Below are positions 25,901 to 40,900 of a DNA stretch of 64,000 bases, one piece after another. The DNA comes from Apostichopus parvimensis. Taxonomy: Eukaryota > Echinodermata > Holothuroidea > Aspidochirotida > Stichopodidae. The notes beneath the pieces were generated by a model. That model saw only the letters and a list, made by a program, of their open reading frames with translations. It was not told the origin of the DNA and searched no databases. The stretch spans positions 17,227 through 81,226 of the forward strand of contig KN886342.1 in the NCBI GenBank assembly GCA_000934455.1. The letters run 5' to 3'. The position numbers and the translations under genes are program-made. The stretch's first letter is position 1. The number at the start of each line of letters is the position of its first letter.

Positions 25901-28900
25901 TCTGTTTGACTATCAATAACAATTTGGCTGTAAGAGTTATACAAACTGTCCTCAAATGGAGCCACAAAGTTCTTAGTAACATGCTAAAAGATAACATCAT
26001 GTGATGAATAAAACTGATTTCATGTAGAAATGACATAAGCGTATCCTGGCTAAGAATTTTCACTAACACCTGTGTTTACCAAAACTAACACCATTGTTTT
26101 TTTTTTCATTTCCGTAAAAATAATACCCCACCATTAGCAGGCTATACTGACATCTAATTCTAGCAAAAATTAGCAAGTGCTTCGTATTTGAATATTTCGT
26201 AAACCAACCGGTTAAACATTGTGATACGTATACTTGATTTTAAAAAAGAAAAACAAATTATCAGTTCGTTAAGAAACGGGTTGTTTTAATAAATCATCGC
26301 AATTACAAGAAGTGGCTTTATTGAAGAAAAGAAAATGTTCAATATCGGTTTGCTGTAATTGTCAATGAGGCTAAATTCTACCAATACCGATATGCCGCTG
26401 ATTTTGCAAATATCGGCAGATACCAATATCTCGAATGATAACCGGCGCAACACTAGCAAAAGTCACCGTATAAAAACTGCTAAAAATCCCGACCAATCAA
26501 CAATTGCTAAAAAATATATACACATGTAGTAAAGGCCGGACCAATAAACTGTTCTTAAAACAACCCCGTAAATAATACCCGCAGTACAGTTCTGAACAAT
26601 CAACGGTGACTAAAACAACCCCGTAAATATACCGGCATAAAGCTCTGACCAATTAAAGGTCTTTAATATAACAAGTGTGAGCGGCGACCAGTGGAGTCGA
26701 TTCTCGCTTCCCTACGTTGCACCTGTCTAAAACAACCATGTGTTACGTCCCATATACATGTATAGGCTGCAAACTACGTACGCTAAGAATAGCTGCGTGT
26801 CTCTACTAGCTCAACAGAAGGTGGCATGTGACAGGAGCTTACGTAATAACGTAAAACCAGGCGATTACCGCTAAAATCTGTAATTGACTTAATCGTCATC
26901 AAACGTAACCATATGAACCCTGACGGCAATTTTCTGAGCTTGCTTTTCTTTTAAAGACTGACATTTACAGATTACATTACACTTTGCATATGAAACATGG
27001 TAAATATTTTTAAATGTATTCAACAGTACATCTTAACTTCAAATTAAACATTTGAGATTCCGCCATTCTTTCAGTGGGTGCGATAAATTGCGGTTGCCAA
27101 CTTGGAAGGAAGGATTCATTTTTCCCCAAATGGTTCACATGAAGTAAATGCAGGAATAAACCACAATGATAGAAAAACTCTATAAGCAACACATACCTCC
27201 CAAATACCGGATTGGAGATTCAGACTGTAACCGTAGTAATTCCAGAACACTAAGATGCCAGAAATGTAAAAGTGTTTAAGAGATTAAGCAATAGGACGAC
27301 AGTGATTCTACTGGTGTGAAATCGTTTTTATTGTCTTTATATAACTGTCTATTAGAGCGTCTTATCCAAGTGTTAAGAGTATACCGAGTAAACCCCTGGT
27401 ATTTCTTAATCTGACAAGGAATTCAGGATTAGTTCTTTTCATAGACACGTCAAATCCTATTTATGAAATGAATGTGGTAGCAAGTTTCGTTACAGTCATC
27501 CTTAATCAAGTGATTCTAACAAGTTCGTTGTTTAAATAAAAATACTATGGTAAAGTAACAGATGAACCAGAACAGGAGTTTACATATTTCATGACAAGAA
27601 CAAAAAAGCAAGGAGACCTTAGAAACGTTAATACTAAATAAACACTGAATAGTTTTTGAACGAGATCGACATACCTTTAATGTCTCTAGATTGCATTTCC
27701 GCAGGAATTGACTCTAAAGAGAAGATAAGAGGCAGCAGACAACCATCAAACCTTTATAGAAGAATAACGAGAGAAATGTTACAAATTACCTAAGCAATCC
27801 GGCAGGGCAACCATCATTACAACACATCTTTTTATTTGGCAAGTCAATGTTCCACTACATTGAAAATATAAATAGTTGTAATATCGTTTAGTTCCCATGA
27901 GCCTTTAAGGGAATACAATGGAATATGTAGATGGTTCATTACAAAATATACAATGTAACATCACGTGGGAATAATCAGAACAAATACTTTGGTTACTAAA
28001 CTCGCCAAGTCTTTCGAAACACAAACTATACCACTCAACTCGCTTATTACCAGATGTATCATTTTCAATAGCACCCCCTCCCTTCCGAATAAAAATGCTT
28101 AAATTACTACAGTTGTAAATCGCAATTCGTATAATACAAAAATGTTGATAGGATATAAATAAGTAAGAAACTCTCTGCTGCTGAGGGTATATTTAACACT
28201 TCGAATTCTCAAAATATATATAAAATAGCTTAAATTGAGTCACTTGATTCGCAAAGCATTTCGAAAAAAACATATTTTAGATTCAACAAAGATCTTAGTT
28301 ATTTATAATTCTATGCACATATTTCAAAGGTATTGCAAAATAATTTGTCTTTTGGCATATCTACTTCCGTCTGTCTCTTCTCTTTACAACTTTTACGTTC
28401 ACTGGTTTCCTTCGCATGGTAAACAATGTTATTAAAATCAACACTAGTGCGATAACTTTGTTTCTCAATGTTAAATTTACATACAAGATGGAAGCCGCAA
28501 GTTTCCTTCACCAACGGAAAAACAATGTTGTAAAACTGTATTTCCGACATAAGGCAATCGGAACAACTGTTTTATATTCACATTGAACTTTCAAAATTAG
28601 AGGTTTTATGTTTTGAATGAAACGACAATCCAAAATGTTATTATTATCATTCTGTTAAGACATATTCTAACATTTTAATGATGAGAACAATCGAAAATTA
28701 AATTAATATCTCTTTTCAACCCACTTAATTTTTGTTTACATCTTAGCAATTTGATTTTAAATTACGAGTGACTATTTCTATAACGTACAAACCCATAAAC
28801 ATCCAATACTTTGACACAGCTATCAAGACAAATCAATTTTGCACAATTCATGTTTCATTTTGAGTACAAATGTAATTATCTTATAGGAAACAAGTTGTCA

Positions 28901-31900
28901 CAGCTTTTCCACTGATTTTCATAAACAAAAAATCATAAGTGTATTGAATTATTCTTCAGTTTCCTTATATAATATATTCACTAATATTATTACACTCTAC
29001 TTACGACAGCTTCATAAAAGCCTTAGAACGGAGCATATATTGGAATATTGTTTTGATTTGTTCTTCCGATAGTGACCTCGGTTCCTGCGTCTCCTCATCC
29101 TTTTCCTTCTCCATCTCTATTTTTATACTTTTTAAAGTCGATAGGTAATTTAGTGTGAGGCCAGAATGAAGTACAATGTTGCTTTCCTCACACTCCTTAA
29201 AAGGTTCGTTTAGATGTAAGCAGGTTATCGGAATCTGGTAGAAAACAAAACACAAAAACATGTTTACCATTCGATAACAACAATAAAACATTGTTTAACC
29301 ACAACTTATGTTTTCATTCTACTCTTTTTCTATACCCGGGTATATACAAATCTATGAAGCACAACATTTACGGCTCATCATTTCAAATGCAAATCGCCTT
29401 TATCTCTATGGGAGTGTTTTCTTTTTTCGGTCTGTATTTTTTCTAAAATTTTATTGTGAACAGATTATTAGCAAGTAAACGTACAACACCTTAATAACGA
29501 AAATACAACGGTACAACTGCGGCGTAAGTTTACTATTTTAGGGTAGTTTGTTAGGAACATAAACAAAATACGTAATTTGATGTTATCCTCTCACGACGGA
29601 AATGTCAATTTACATTTGAAAGGAAGGTTATGAATAATTTTGTGAAAAAAATCCTACTTAAGTTTTTTGATACAAAATTAATACTTTTAAGTGACGTACT
29701 ATTAGTCCCACAATTTGATAAAGTATTTCATTTGCATGCGTGCAGGTGTTGTTTTTGTATAACATCTCTTGTGTTTGTATATTGCTCGCTCTAAGTGTTC
29801 GATGCTACACAACATGCCTGTGCATCAACCGCATTAATTGTTTATATCTAAACCGTACACATATCATAATCAGGTCACAAATAACCGCATATTATATTTA
29901 TTATGTTTAAAGTTTTGGTGTAGCCGGTTGAATCCGTCATCGATACGGTGTTGTTGAGTATGTTACCCGATAATGTAAGTTTATGTATTTATATCGTCAA
30001 TTTGCAGTGCTAAAGTTGCTTTCCAAACGAAATGTCGGGCACCTGCATACTGATTTGCTGCGGATGCGCTGGGACTTAACTAAACTATTCTGACATCCAG
30101 ACTACCAACCATTTTAAGTTAATCTGTGACCCTAAGTTTTCTTTTTCATTGTTTGGTCTCGACTTATTCAATACTGTCTCCATTGGAGCTATAACGGTCG
30201 AGATTCGTAGATTTTTAATCAGTAAATGCTTCGACTGGACGAGCACATTTTTATTGTGATTAGCTGACATATTATTTAGAGCTGATTATAGCACAATTTA
30301 CTTACTTCGATAAACTTTTTTTTGCGACGTAACGGAACAATATGATTTTTGCGACGTAACGGAACAATATGATTGGACGACATAACGTGAATAATTCGTT
30401 TAGACACTGCAATGAATTAAGGAGAATAAAATTGGATAAACTGATTTCGTTGTACACGAGAACTGTCCCGTGTGATTTGAGGAGTTCTATATTGAATTGA
30501 CCTTCTCTGTTCGTTCTATATTTCAGTATAGCATTATAGCGTCAAATGTGTACTGTACTGATGCTCATCATGTTTATCTCATTTGTTATGGCTGTACTTT
30601 CTTACATGTTACCGCCTCTCATTGGCAGAGACTTTGTATTTTGTAGTATATTGACAAACTGGATATCCATCTTGTGCAAATATGCAAGATTGTTGAACCA
30701 CTCAGCAGATAATTTATTATTTTATAGCGGAGAGTCATCATTAGCCCCCTTATTGGTAATGGCCAAACAACACACACACAAACACAAAATAGAACAATTG
30801 AAATGTACTGCCTACTGACGAAAACGATAGGCACGCATATTCTTTTTCTCAATCGAAAATTGTTAAAGTTCGAATGTGATAGTGCAATAGCCACTACTGT
30901 TATGAGATCGCGCACAGACTGTTCAAGCGGCGTTGCTACCTTCAGCAGGAAGTGACACTGCCCAAAATAGGAATATTTACTACTACAACAATTGGTAATG
31001 CAACGAGAGTATAGACCGGGAGCCCAGAGGGTTTGGTTAGCTGGGAAGTTAACCAATTGCCTTGTACATCACAATGTTCACAGTGCATTCCTGTATATGA
31101 AACCAGACGACTGGCAAACCGGCTGTAGTGGGTGTGGCTGGGAGAGCAATTTTAAAGTCACCTAAAAGCTAACCTAGATCAGCTTTCATGGTAACCACAT
31201 CAAAGTAAGTACAATGTGTCAGGCATGGCCCCAAGAGCAACAAATGGCCATCGCCAGTGATTATTGGTGGTGGGGTACCCCTGCCAGTGATCAATAATTG
31301 ACCCCTCACGGCTGACCTAGGTCAGCTCATGAGGTAACCACTTGAAACCTACTGGAAAATGATGGTTAGGACTTCAGATACAAGGGATGGGCATTGCCAG
31401 TAATTTTTATTGGTGGGGTACCCCTGCCAGTGGACCCCCAAAATTCCCCTCCCCTCATTGACCTAGGTCAGCTCATGAGGTAACCACTTGAAACCTACTG
31501 GAAAATGATAGGTATCACTTCATATGTAAGGGATGGGCATTTCCAGAAATTTCTATTAGTGGGATACCCCTGCCAGTAGACCCCCAAAATGCCCATCCCC
31601 CTCATTGACCTAGGTGAGCTCATGATGTAACCAGTTGAAACCTACTGGAAAATGATAGGTATCACTTCATATGTAAGGGATGGGCATTTCCAGTAATTTA
31701 TATTGGTGGGGTACCCCTGCCAGTAGACCCCCAAAATGCCCATCCCCTCATTGACCTAAGTCAGCTCATGAGGTAACCAGTTGAAACCTAGATGGATAAT
31801 GCTAGTTTACGATGGTTTGTTACTTTTACGTCCAAACGACCTGTTATTTTACATAAATTGCCTGGAATGTTCATTAGCGATAAAAGTACATGTTATGTAA

Positions 31901-34900
31901 CGTCATCCCGTTACTTTACCAATAACACATGATTGCTGCAATGAACAAACGGTGTGCCACGGTTACTAATGAACATTATGCAATTAAAACCTACATTTAA
32001 GTGTCATAATATGACAAATATATTTATTTTTTAATTAACGATGTTATGTTATCTTACATCCAAAACAACTTGTTTTTTACAGAAATTGCTTTGATTGTAC
32101 ATTGATGATGAAATACGGTGCTATAAAAAGTCTTCCTGTGTTATTTAAAAAAAAAAAAAGTTTTGTTATATAAACGGCGTGCCACATTTATCGACTTACA
32201 TCATAGTAGGATGCGTTCTCCAGAAGCTGTATAGTACATTTCTGTAGTAACTCACTGTCATCGCGGAAGATATTCACGTTCTCTGTGCATATACGCTTGA
32301 CTGTATCTACATCATCAACCTGATTTTATAACACAAAAGTAATGTTGGTCAAAATTACAATAATAATATGATATGATATAATTATTAGACTTTAGATCCT
32401 TACTTCGAATACATCGGGAAAAATTCGATTACCTCTCGACAGATATTTCTCAGCAAAAAATCGCCGAGTAAAGGTTAACAGAGAGAACATATGCAATCGT
32501 TTAATGAAACTGTTTAATTACGAGCCATTTTGTCTAGATATTTATTATATGTTCTTTAAGGTATGGCAACAAAAGAAGTTCAAAAAAACTATAGTGAGTC
32601 TTGAATCTGACTTTGATTATTTTATTGTGTAGTAGTACCAGCATGTAATATGTACAAACATAGACATCGCCATCTTTGTTCACTCTATTCTTCATCAAAA
32701 ATGTATTGTTGTACTTAGATAAACTATTTGCTGACAATGTTAAGCGGCAATTTATTGAATTCGTTTTGTTGCCTATTTCTTCTATGTTTTTTTTTTTTAA
32801 ATTACAATGTTTTATAGATGATTCCAAAATAACCAAATACAAAATATATTTGTCAATTTCACTATGACATTGCTTTGGTGGCGGATATTGGGCAGGAATA
32901 GGGGACTGGTCAGATACCTGGCACTACACACGGGTGGGGCACTGTGCAAGAGGTTGCTCACGTCGGACATATACTTCCTAACAATGGTACTATTCGTTTA
33001 CTATCGGTACAGGAAAAGGTTTAAGGCTGTCAGACTTAAATTCTAAAAATAAGCCTGCTTTACTGTAAGAAGAGATGTAGGTTCTCTCTTCAGTCCACTC
33101 GATCAGCAGGCCAGCTAAAGCAGCTACATCTTTTAAAGAATACCGAATATAACCCACGTAGTACTAGCTAGTGGTGTACTGATATCGCTAATATCAGTCC
33201 GGTCGATATCCGATATTACAATCCCTATATCGGTCTGATACGAATACCGATACCAATGTTTATAAACAGCCACAATGAAGGTCAAATCGCACATAAATTG
33301 CAAATAATGTATCAAAATGAGAATTTTGTATGACTCTCATTTGCGCAAGACCGTTAGTAAATTGTCATTAAATTAATGTGTGTATTCTATAACACTATTC
33401 CTAACCTCTAACCTCTCACTCAAATTAACGATCATATTCCCAAATAAGATGATAAGCAACATACTGTGTGCTAGCATTTTTTGGGGGGAGGGGGGATGGT
33501 CAAACTTATCCTTCTCGTGACTTCTGTTGTATGATTCGTTAGGCCAACTCTGTTTGACCAACTACGTTCAATACTTAGGCTGAAAGTATTTTACAAACTG
33601 CCTTCAACTGGAGACACGCAATGCTTAGCAAAATTGTTAAAAAATGATTTTATGTAAAAAAGACATTAGAATATCATGGATAAGATTTTTTAACTACCTC
33701 TTGTGTTTACCAAAACCAAAACCAAAACATTTTCTTGATTTTGCTAAGTTCCGTAAATAAATTAGATCCTACCATTAGCCGGCTATACTAACAACTTTGA
33801 ATAGGCAAACAAATTAGCAAGTGCTTCTTGTTTGAAATATTCGTAAGCCAACCGGTATAAAGTTTGATACGCAAACTTGATTTTAAAAATACAATCTTTT
33901 CATCCATGATACAATTATCAGTGTTTTCAAAGATATGCAATTTTGGGAATAATTTAGTACCGGTTTTCTACGTGTTATAACGGAGCTTCAGAAGCACTGT
34001 GCAAGTTAGTCCGACATGCTGATAGTTATATACAGTTTTATCAAATGTTTGTCAACGTCACATACATTATTTCTTACGTTGTGTTTGACCGCGGAACATT
34101 GTTTGTAGGTCTGAATATGCCATGATTACAACTTTGATTGCGCAAACAGTTTCTTGGATTCTTGCAAAGAATATTTACACGGGCAAACCAGGTAACAGTT
34201 TAAATTATGTTGTGTTCACTTGTGTAGTAGAGCGGCCAAACTGATGAAACTAATATGTACGTAACGTTAAGGGGCCTGACTGGTCTGCTTACATATTGTT
34301 ATCGGTAAATATTGTTAAGAGCTTCCGTCTTGTTTCATATTTGCATATTACAACATTTGCATATGAAAACAATGTAAATAGTTCTGAATGTAGTTAACAG
34401 TACATCTCAATTTCAAATTAAATATTTGAGATTCAGTGTTCGCGATAAATTGAGGTTGACAACATGGGAGCAAGTGTTCCATTTTTGTTCTTCTACACAT
34501 CAGAGTAAGTACAAGAATAAACCACAGTAACATAAAAATGCTGTAAGCGAAACATACCTTCCAAACACCGGATTGAAGATTCAGAATGTAACCGTAGTCA
34601 TTCCAGAACACTATGATAACAGAAAAGTAAAAGTGTGAATTAAGCAATAGGACGACATTGATTCTACTGGTGTGAATGAGTTTTATTGGCTTTATATAAT
34701 AAGCCAATTAGAGCGTCTTATCCAAGTGTTATGAATAAACCGAGTAAACCATTGTTTGTTTGTTTTTTAATCTGACAAGGAATGCAGTATTAACCCTGTT
34801 TCATAGGCAATCCAAGTCGTATTTATGAAATGAATGTGTAACAATTATTGTCACTACCATCCTTAATCTAGTCATTCTAAAAAGTTTGTTGTTTAAAGAA

Positions 34901-37900
34901 AAATGATATAATAAAGTAACGGTTGAACCAAAACAGAACTTTTGGTTTAATGATAAAACGAATGCGAGGAGACCTTAGAAACGTCAACACTAAATATGCA
35001 CTGAATAGTTTTGACGATGTAGACTTACCTTTAATGTCTCTAGATTGCATCTCTGCAGGAATTGAGTCCGAAGAGAAGGTGATAGGCAGCAGACAACCTT
35101 CGAACCTTTGTAGTAGAAATAAAGAATTACTAGAGAAATGATACAAATTAACACTGTAATCAAGCTGGGAAACTATCATTACAACACATCTTTCTTTGTT
35201 TTCCTGTTACAATCAAATAAGAATATTTTTACACTAAATATCGCTTTGTTACTATCAACCGTCAGGGGAATACGAGGGCATATGTAGGTGATTTGTTACA
35301 AAAATACAATGTAGTACCACGAAGGAAACTACCGTTACAAATACTCTGGTTACTTAACTCGAATAACCTTTCGAAACACAGAATATACACTTTTACACGC
35401 TGATTAACAGATAAGCAACTTATGTTTTATTTTCATTTACCAGTAGCATCTACCCCACCCCTCCCCACCCCCACCACACAAGACGCAAAGATGCTAAAAT
35501 AACTACAGTTATAAATCGCATTTCATATCAGTTTTATTTACTAACCTTTCGGTAGAATATACGGAATAACCTCTATTCTGCTGCGAGAGCGGGGGGGGGG
35601 GAGGATATTTAATACTTAAAATGTCCCAAGATCGATGTAAAATAGCCTAAATTATGTCACTTAACTCGCCAAGCATTTCGAAAAAACAAATGTGAGAATA
35701 AACAAAAAGCATAGTTATACAGTTATTCATATGCACGTTTCAAACGTATCGCATAATAGCTCAACGTATTGCACATCTACTTCTGTGAGTCTCTTCTATT
35801 TACACTTTTGCTGTTATTATTCATTTATGTTAACTGGTTTCCTTCGCACGGAAAATATATGATTTTAAACTGAACACTAGAGATATCATTCGTTTATCAA
35901 TGTTTCATTAACTTCTAAGAAGGAAAATTCAGTGGCGGATATTGGGCAGGAATATGGGACTGGTCNNNNNNNNNNNNNNNNNNNNNNNNNNNNNNNNNNN
36001 NNNNNNNNNNNNNNNNNNNNNNNNNNNNNNNNNNNNNNNNNNNNNNNNNNNNNNNNNNNNNNNNNNNNNNNNNNNNNNNNNNNNNNNNNNNNNNNNNNNN
36101 NNNNNNNNNNNNNNNNNNNNNNNNNNNNNNNNNNNNNNNNNNNNNNNNNNNNNNNNNNNNNNNNNNNNNNNNNNNNNNNNNNNNNNNNNNNNNNNNNNNN
36201 NNNNNNNNNNNNNNNNNNNNNNNNNNNNNNNNNNNNNNNNNNNNNNNNNNNNNNNNNNNNNNNNNNNNNNNNNNNNNNNNNNNNNNNNNNNNNNNNNNNN
36301 NNNNNNNNNNNNNNNNNNNNNNNNNNNNNNNNNNNNNNNNNNNNNNNNNNNNNNNNNNNNNNNNNNNNNNNNNNNNNNNNNNNNNNNNNNNNNNNNNNNN
36401 NNNNNNNNNNNNNNNNNNNNNCAATGTTTCATTAACTTCTAAGAAGGAAAATGCAAATTGCTTCATCCAAATGTCAAACAATGTTTTTGTTGTTGGAAAA
36501 CTGCCTATCCGACCTAAGGCAGTCGGAACAACTACTTTCAATTGACGGTGAATTTTTCGCAATGCACTGGTTTGCTTTTAGAATGAAACGAATAACCCAA
36601 AATTTACGTGTCATTATTATGATTATTTTCAGATATATTTCAACATTACAATGATTAGAACATTTTAAATGAAACTAATATCGTATTTCAACACACTTAA
36701 TTCTTGATTAATTCTTAGCTATTGGATTTTGAATTACCAGAGACTTTTCCTATGACGTTAAAAACCATCAACTCTCATACGTTCAGGCAGTTTCAAAATA
36801 ATAAATTGTAATTTCAGTTCGTTATCACAATACCTACTTAATTTGAAATACAAATATCATAATCTTGTGAGAAACAAATATTCACCGCTCTTCCACTGAA
36901 CTTCTGAAACAAAAAAGAGTAAGTGTATTTGAATTATTCTTCACTTTCCTTATGTAAAATATGCACTAATATTATACATTCTACTTACGATAGCTTCTTA
37001 AAAGTTTGAGAACGTATCACATATTTGAATATTGCTTTGATTTCTTCCTCCGATAGTGACTTCGGTTCCTGCGTCTCCTCATCCTTCTCCATCTCTATTT
37101 GTATATTTTCTAAAGTTGATAGGTAAGTTAACGTGAGGCCAGAATGGAGTACAATGTTGCTTTCCTCACACTCCTTAAAGGATTTGTTTAGGTTTAAGCA
37201 GTTAATTGGAATCTGGTAGAGAAAAACACACATGAAAGATTTTACCATACGATAACCACAATAAAACATCGTTTAATCTTGTATCTTTTTTCTACACATT
37301 TTGTATGTAACTTACGCTGTTTTATTTCAAATATTTCAAGAACATGTTATCATCGTAGACCTACATGAGTAACGGAAAACATTACTTAACTGCTATTCAG
37401 ATAGCTCAACGATTGCATTATTTAAAGGGCAACCAGATACAAAATAGAAGTGTTAATCCCTTTTGGCGATGATGAAATTGAGAATGGTGATGAGTAGAGG
37501 ATACAATACACGTCTTGCAATCATGATGATACGTTGTATGCGATGAGCAGCAATTTCAATATGATGTTGCAATTGACATAACTGATATTAGTAGCGTTTC
37601 AAGAAACATAAACTGCGGTTGTCGAGTTAAATTGAAGTGTTAATTGGTAAATTAATGATAACGCTGTTTTCATTGACAAGCACGTTTTTAGTCATATGTA
37701 TATATGTTAACAGCTGAATGAATAATTTTGTTTATATGAAGACAAAAAAAATTCAAAGTATGAACACATTCATTTGATGAATTGTACCATTTGCAAACAT
37801 TTCTCCTCAGTAATCATGACCAGAAGTTACCGGAACTGTAATAAACCAACATTAAAATTTAAACAGAATAAATTAATAAGAAAACGTGAGTTTACCTCTT

Positions 37901-40900
37901 TCTTTGATGCAAACTCTAGAATTTGTAAAGTCGATCTCTGCAGTAGCCTGCCATCGTTCTGATGAATCTCTACATTGTTAGATACCACCTTCGTAACGAT
38001 TTCGACAAGATTCTGCATATTGTCTTCATTTTCTAGGATGCACAAAATAGCAAACTTTTGTCCCTCGTTGGTCCTCTGCAAGTATTTAATGATATGTTCT
38101 GACGCATCTTTGTTAAGTCCACATGCGAACCGGTAGACGTACTGCAGATCATATGGGTCTAGATTACCAAGCAATTGAGCAGCATTGGATGATAATTTGG
38201 AAACATTTCTTGCAAGGTAATGTGCAGCGTACCATTCACAAAACAGTTTATGGTAGAATCTAACCTCTACGATGTACTGAGCGTGAAACTCTGCAACTCG
38301 TCCGTCATCACAATCGAGTACATCATCTTCAACCAAAATACCAACCCGGATGTATTGATCATAAAACTCTTCTCCAAATAGTTTACGCAATTGTTCTTTC
38401 TTCCACACGATTTTTTTACTATATCCACTGAGAGCCCCAAAAGCAACTTCGTCTAACAAGCTGTGATCATTTTCATGTGCCTCAGATATTTGAACATTTT
38501 CGTCTCTCATTTTATTCCGCAAATGACTATGAAAACATGATATCATATAGCGGAAAAAGCCAGTGACTGAGTGAAAAGTTTCAAAGTCTTCGCTCTCGTG
38601 AGTCATGTGAGCGAACATAACAAAAAACAATGGAACCGCGCACAGATCTCCAAGAACGGGGTTTTGTTTAAGTTTTAGCTTAATTTTCTCAATTTCGTCT
38701 TCGTTATCGTCGCCTACGACCGCTTTGCGAATATATTGATCACGTGCGGTTTCGTCGAACCCTCTCAATCTAACTCGACTGGTCTGAGGTGCACGATGCT
38801 TGGGTAGATAGGAAGATCGTGTTGTCAGAATCACATCAATATCTCGCATGATTTCTTTCTTAATAATAAGAGATACATCTGTATCCATGTTATCTTGATC
38901 TGGATACTCATCGTAGCCGTCCAGGATAAACAACACCGAACCTGATTCATTTAAAAGTGATTTCACATCATCTTCGGTCAGTTTTGAATCCTTTGCTAAA
39001 ATAAATCTGCTGATAGCTTTGTAGATCGACTGAACCCCACCTAACTGCCTCAGCCTCAAGAAAACTAGTACCTTTACTTTACTTATTGGAGAGTTAGAAA
39101 TGTTATTACACCAATCATACGCTAGTTGTAGTGTCAGTGTTGACTTGCCGTAACCTGGTTCGCCTTCCAATATTTGTCTCTTAGATTTGTCACCAACCAT
39201 ATCAAATAAATGTCGATACGAAGCCAGTGGTTTCCAAATGTCATTTGAAGTAGTGCCGGATGTTTTTTCAAGATATTCAATGCCGCCCTCAACAAAGACC
39301 TTATCCACACAAAACATCCTGTCTCTTATGTAGGGAATTGGTTGAACAGCGTCGTAAAGCAGCTCGTATTTTCCTTTCAGTTCGGTTATGAGCTGGTCCA
39401 GCTTGGTTGTGTCTGCTGATAAATAATACTATAAGGTAAGACATTCTCAGAGAATAGCAAACACACGTCATGGAGATGTGTTATGATAAATGTGTGAACT
39501 CATATAGCGTACATGTTAGATTTAACTCCGATGTGAGGAACACTAAGGATGTCAGAAATTGTTCCCTATGTTCGTTCACGTTTTGTTGAATTATATATTT
39601 GTGACTATATCCTTGGGAATCACTCGTTCTTGGGTATTTCCAGGATATACAATTCCATTTTAATTTGGTTTCAATTTCAAACAGGGGAACATGATACGTA
39701 ACAGTTATTCTCAAATCCTCCCTATCGTTTATTTTAATTCCGTATTATATTTTAAGTATGGTTGGCTGATATAGCATATTGGGCTACCTGTTATTTTTCC
39801 AATCACGTATGGTAGGCTACATTAGCAAACACAAATCCCTAGAAACACAATTTAGCTGTTAATTGGACTGAGTACTTCTGCAGACTACATTTAATTTGTT
39901 ATCAAAGGAATGGCCTGTTTTTCGGTTGCCTATATTTGTGAACCAGTTTTCTAAAAGATTGTAATAGAGCCCATTTTTATAAGTGAAAATGATTTCACAG
40001 CCCACGTGTTAAGAAAACTGACATAATCAGAACAAACAATTGTGATAAACTCATACAGCCTGTATCGTTCATGATGATGAGCCTTAGCAACACTGTTGTA
40101 TTGGCTGAATTGAAAAATCCAACCCAAACCAGCATCTCTTTCAAGTAAAAGTACTGTATTTGAACGTTGTAATTGTACATGGGCTAGGACCAGTCTTTTT
40201 GTGATTTGTTAAAGACACAACAAGAAGGTCCTAGCAACATCAAAACTGTATCACTGGTATCAAGTAGTCATTGTACGCTAGGCTAGCCTAGCAAAAAGAA
40301 CGTGTGTATTCTTTTAACAATCTTGTTTTATCAAAAATCCCAAATTATCCGATTGTTAGATCTTTAAAATAAGAAACCATAAACTTAGGGAAGACGTGTC
40401 TAGATTGTAATCTCTTTTATAAATGATTGACTATTGAAACCAATGCATCAAACGGTAGGCCTAGTCTAGCGTACACCGTAGTCTCACAAACGAAGAAGCC
40501 CTTACATTTTTCACCAATGATTCAAAATCACTGGTTCAATTACCAATGGAAGTCGGTCTGCATAACATTTCTTATCCGTCTTTGTCTTAATATAGCTTTA
40601 GCATGTTTAAATATTTATTTAAATAGGTTTGTTAGTTCATTACTATATGGTACCAGCTCTACCTAGCACATGTTATCTACACACGACGTACTGCAACTCT
40701 CACTTTAGACATTCACACACACAGCCAGCACACGGTAAATAAACACGCTATTTTGAACATTATGTATTTAAACATTAAGTTGCTAAAAGACATAGAGTCG
40801 CAATTACGTTGCCAGTACAAAATACAATTAAATAGAATTGAGGTCAGAGACACCTTTGCGAGTCGTGGTATTTCATTGGTTGTCCAAATACCTGTTGTTG

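Noticed and set aside
30619-31056. 145-codon minus-strand frame
   Set aside because: It lies in duplicated intron sequence and the matching positions at 21470-21815 and 15290-15370 are not open in this frame.
35915-36562. Long open frames of 166-215 codons on both strands
   Set aside because: They consist almost entirely of N bases of the assembly gap.
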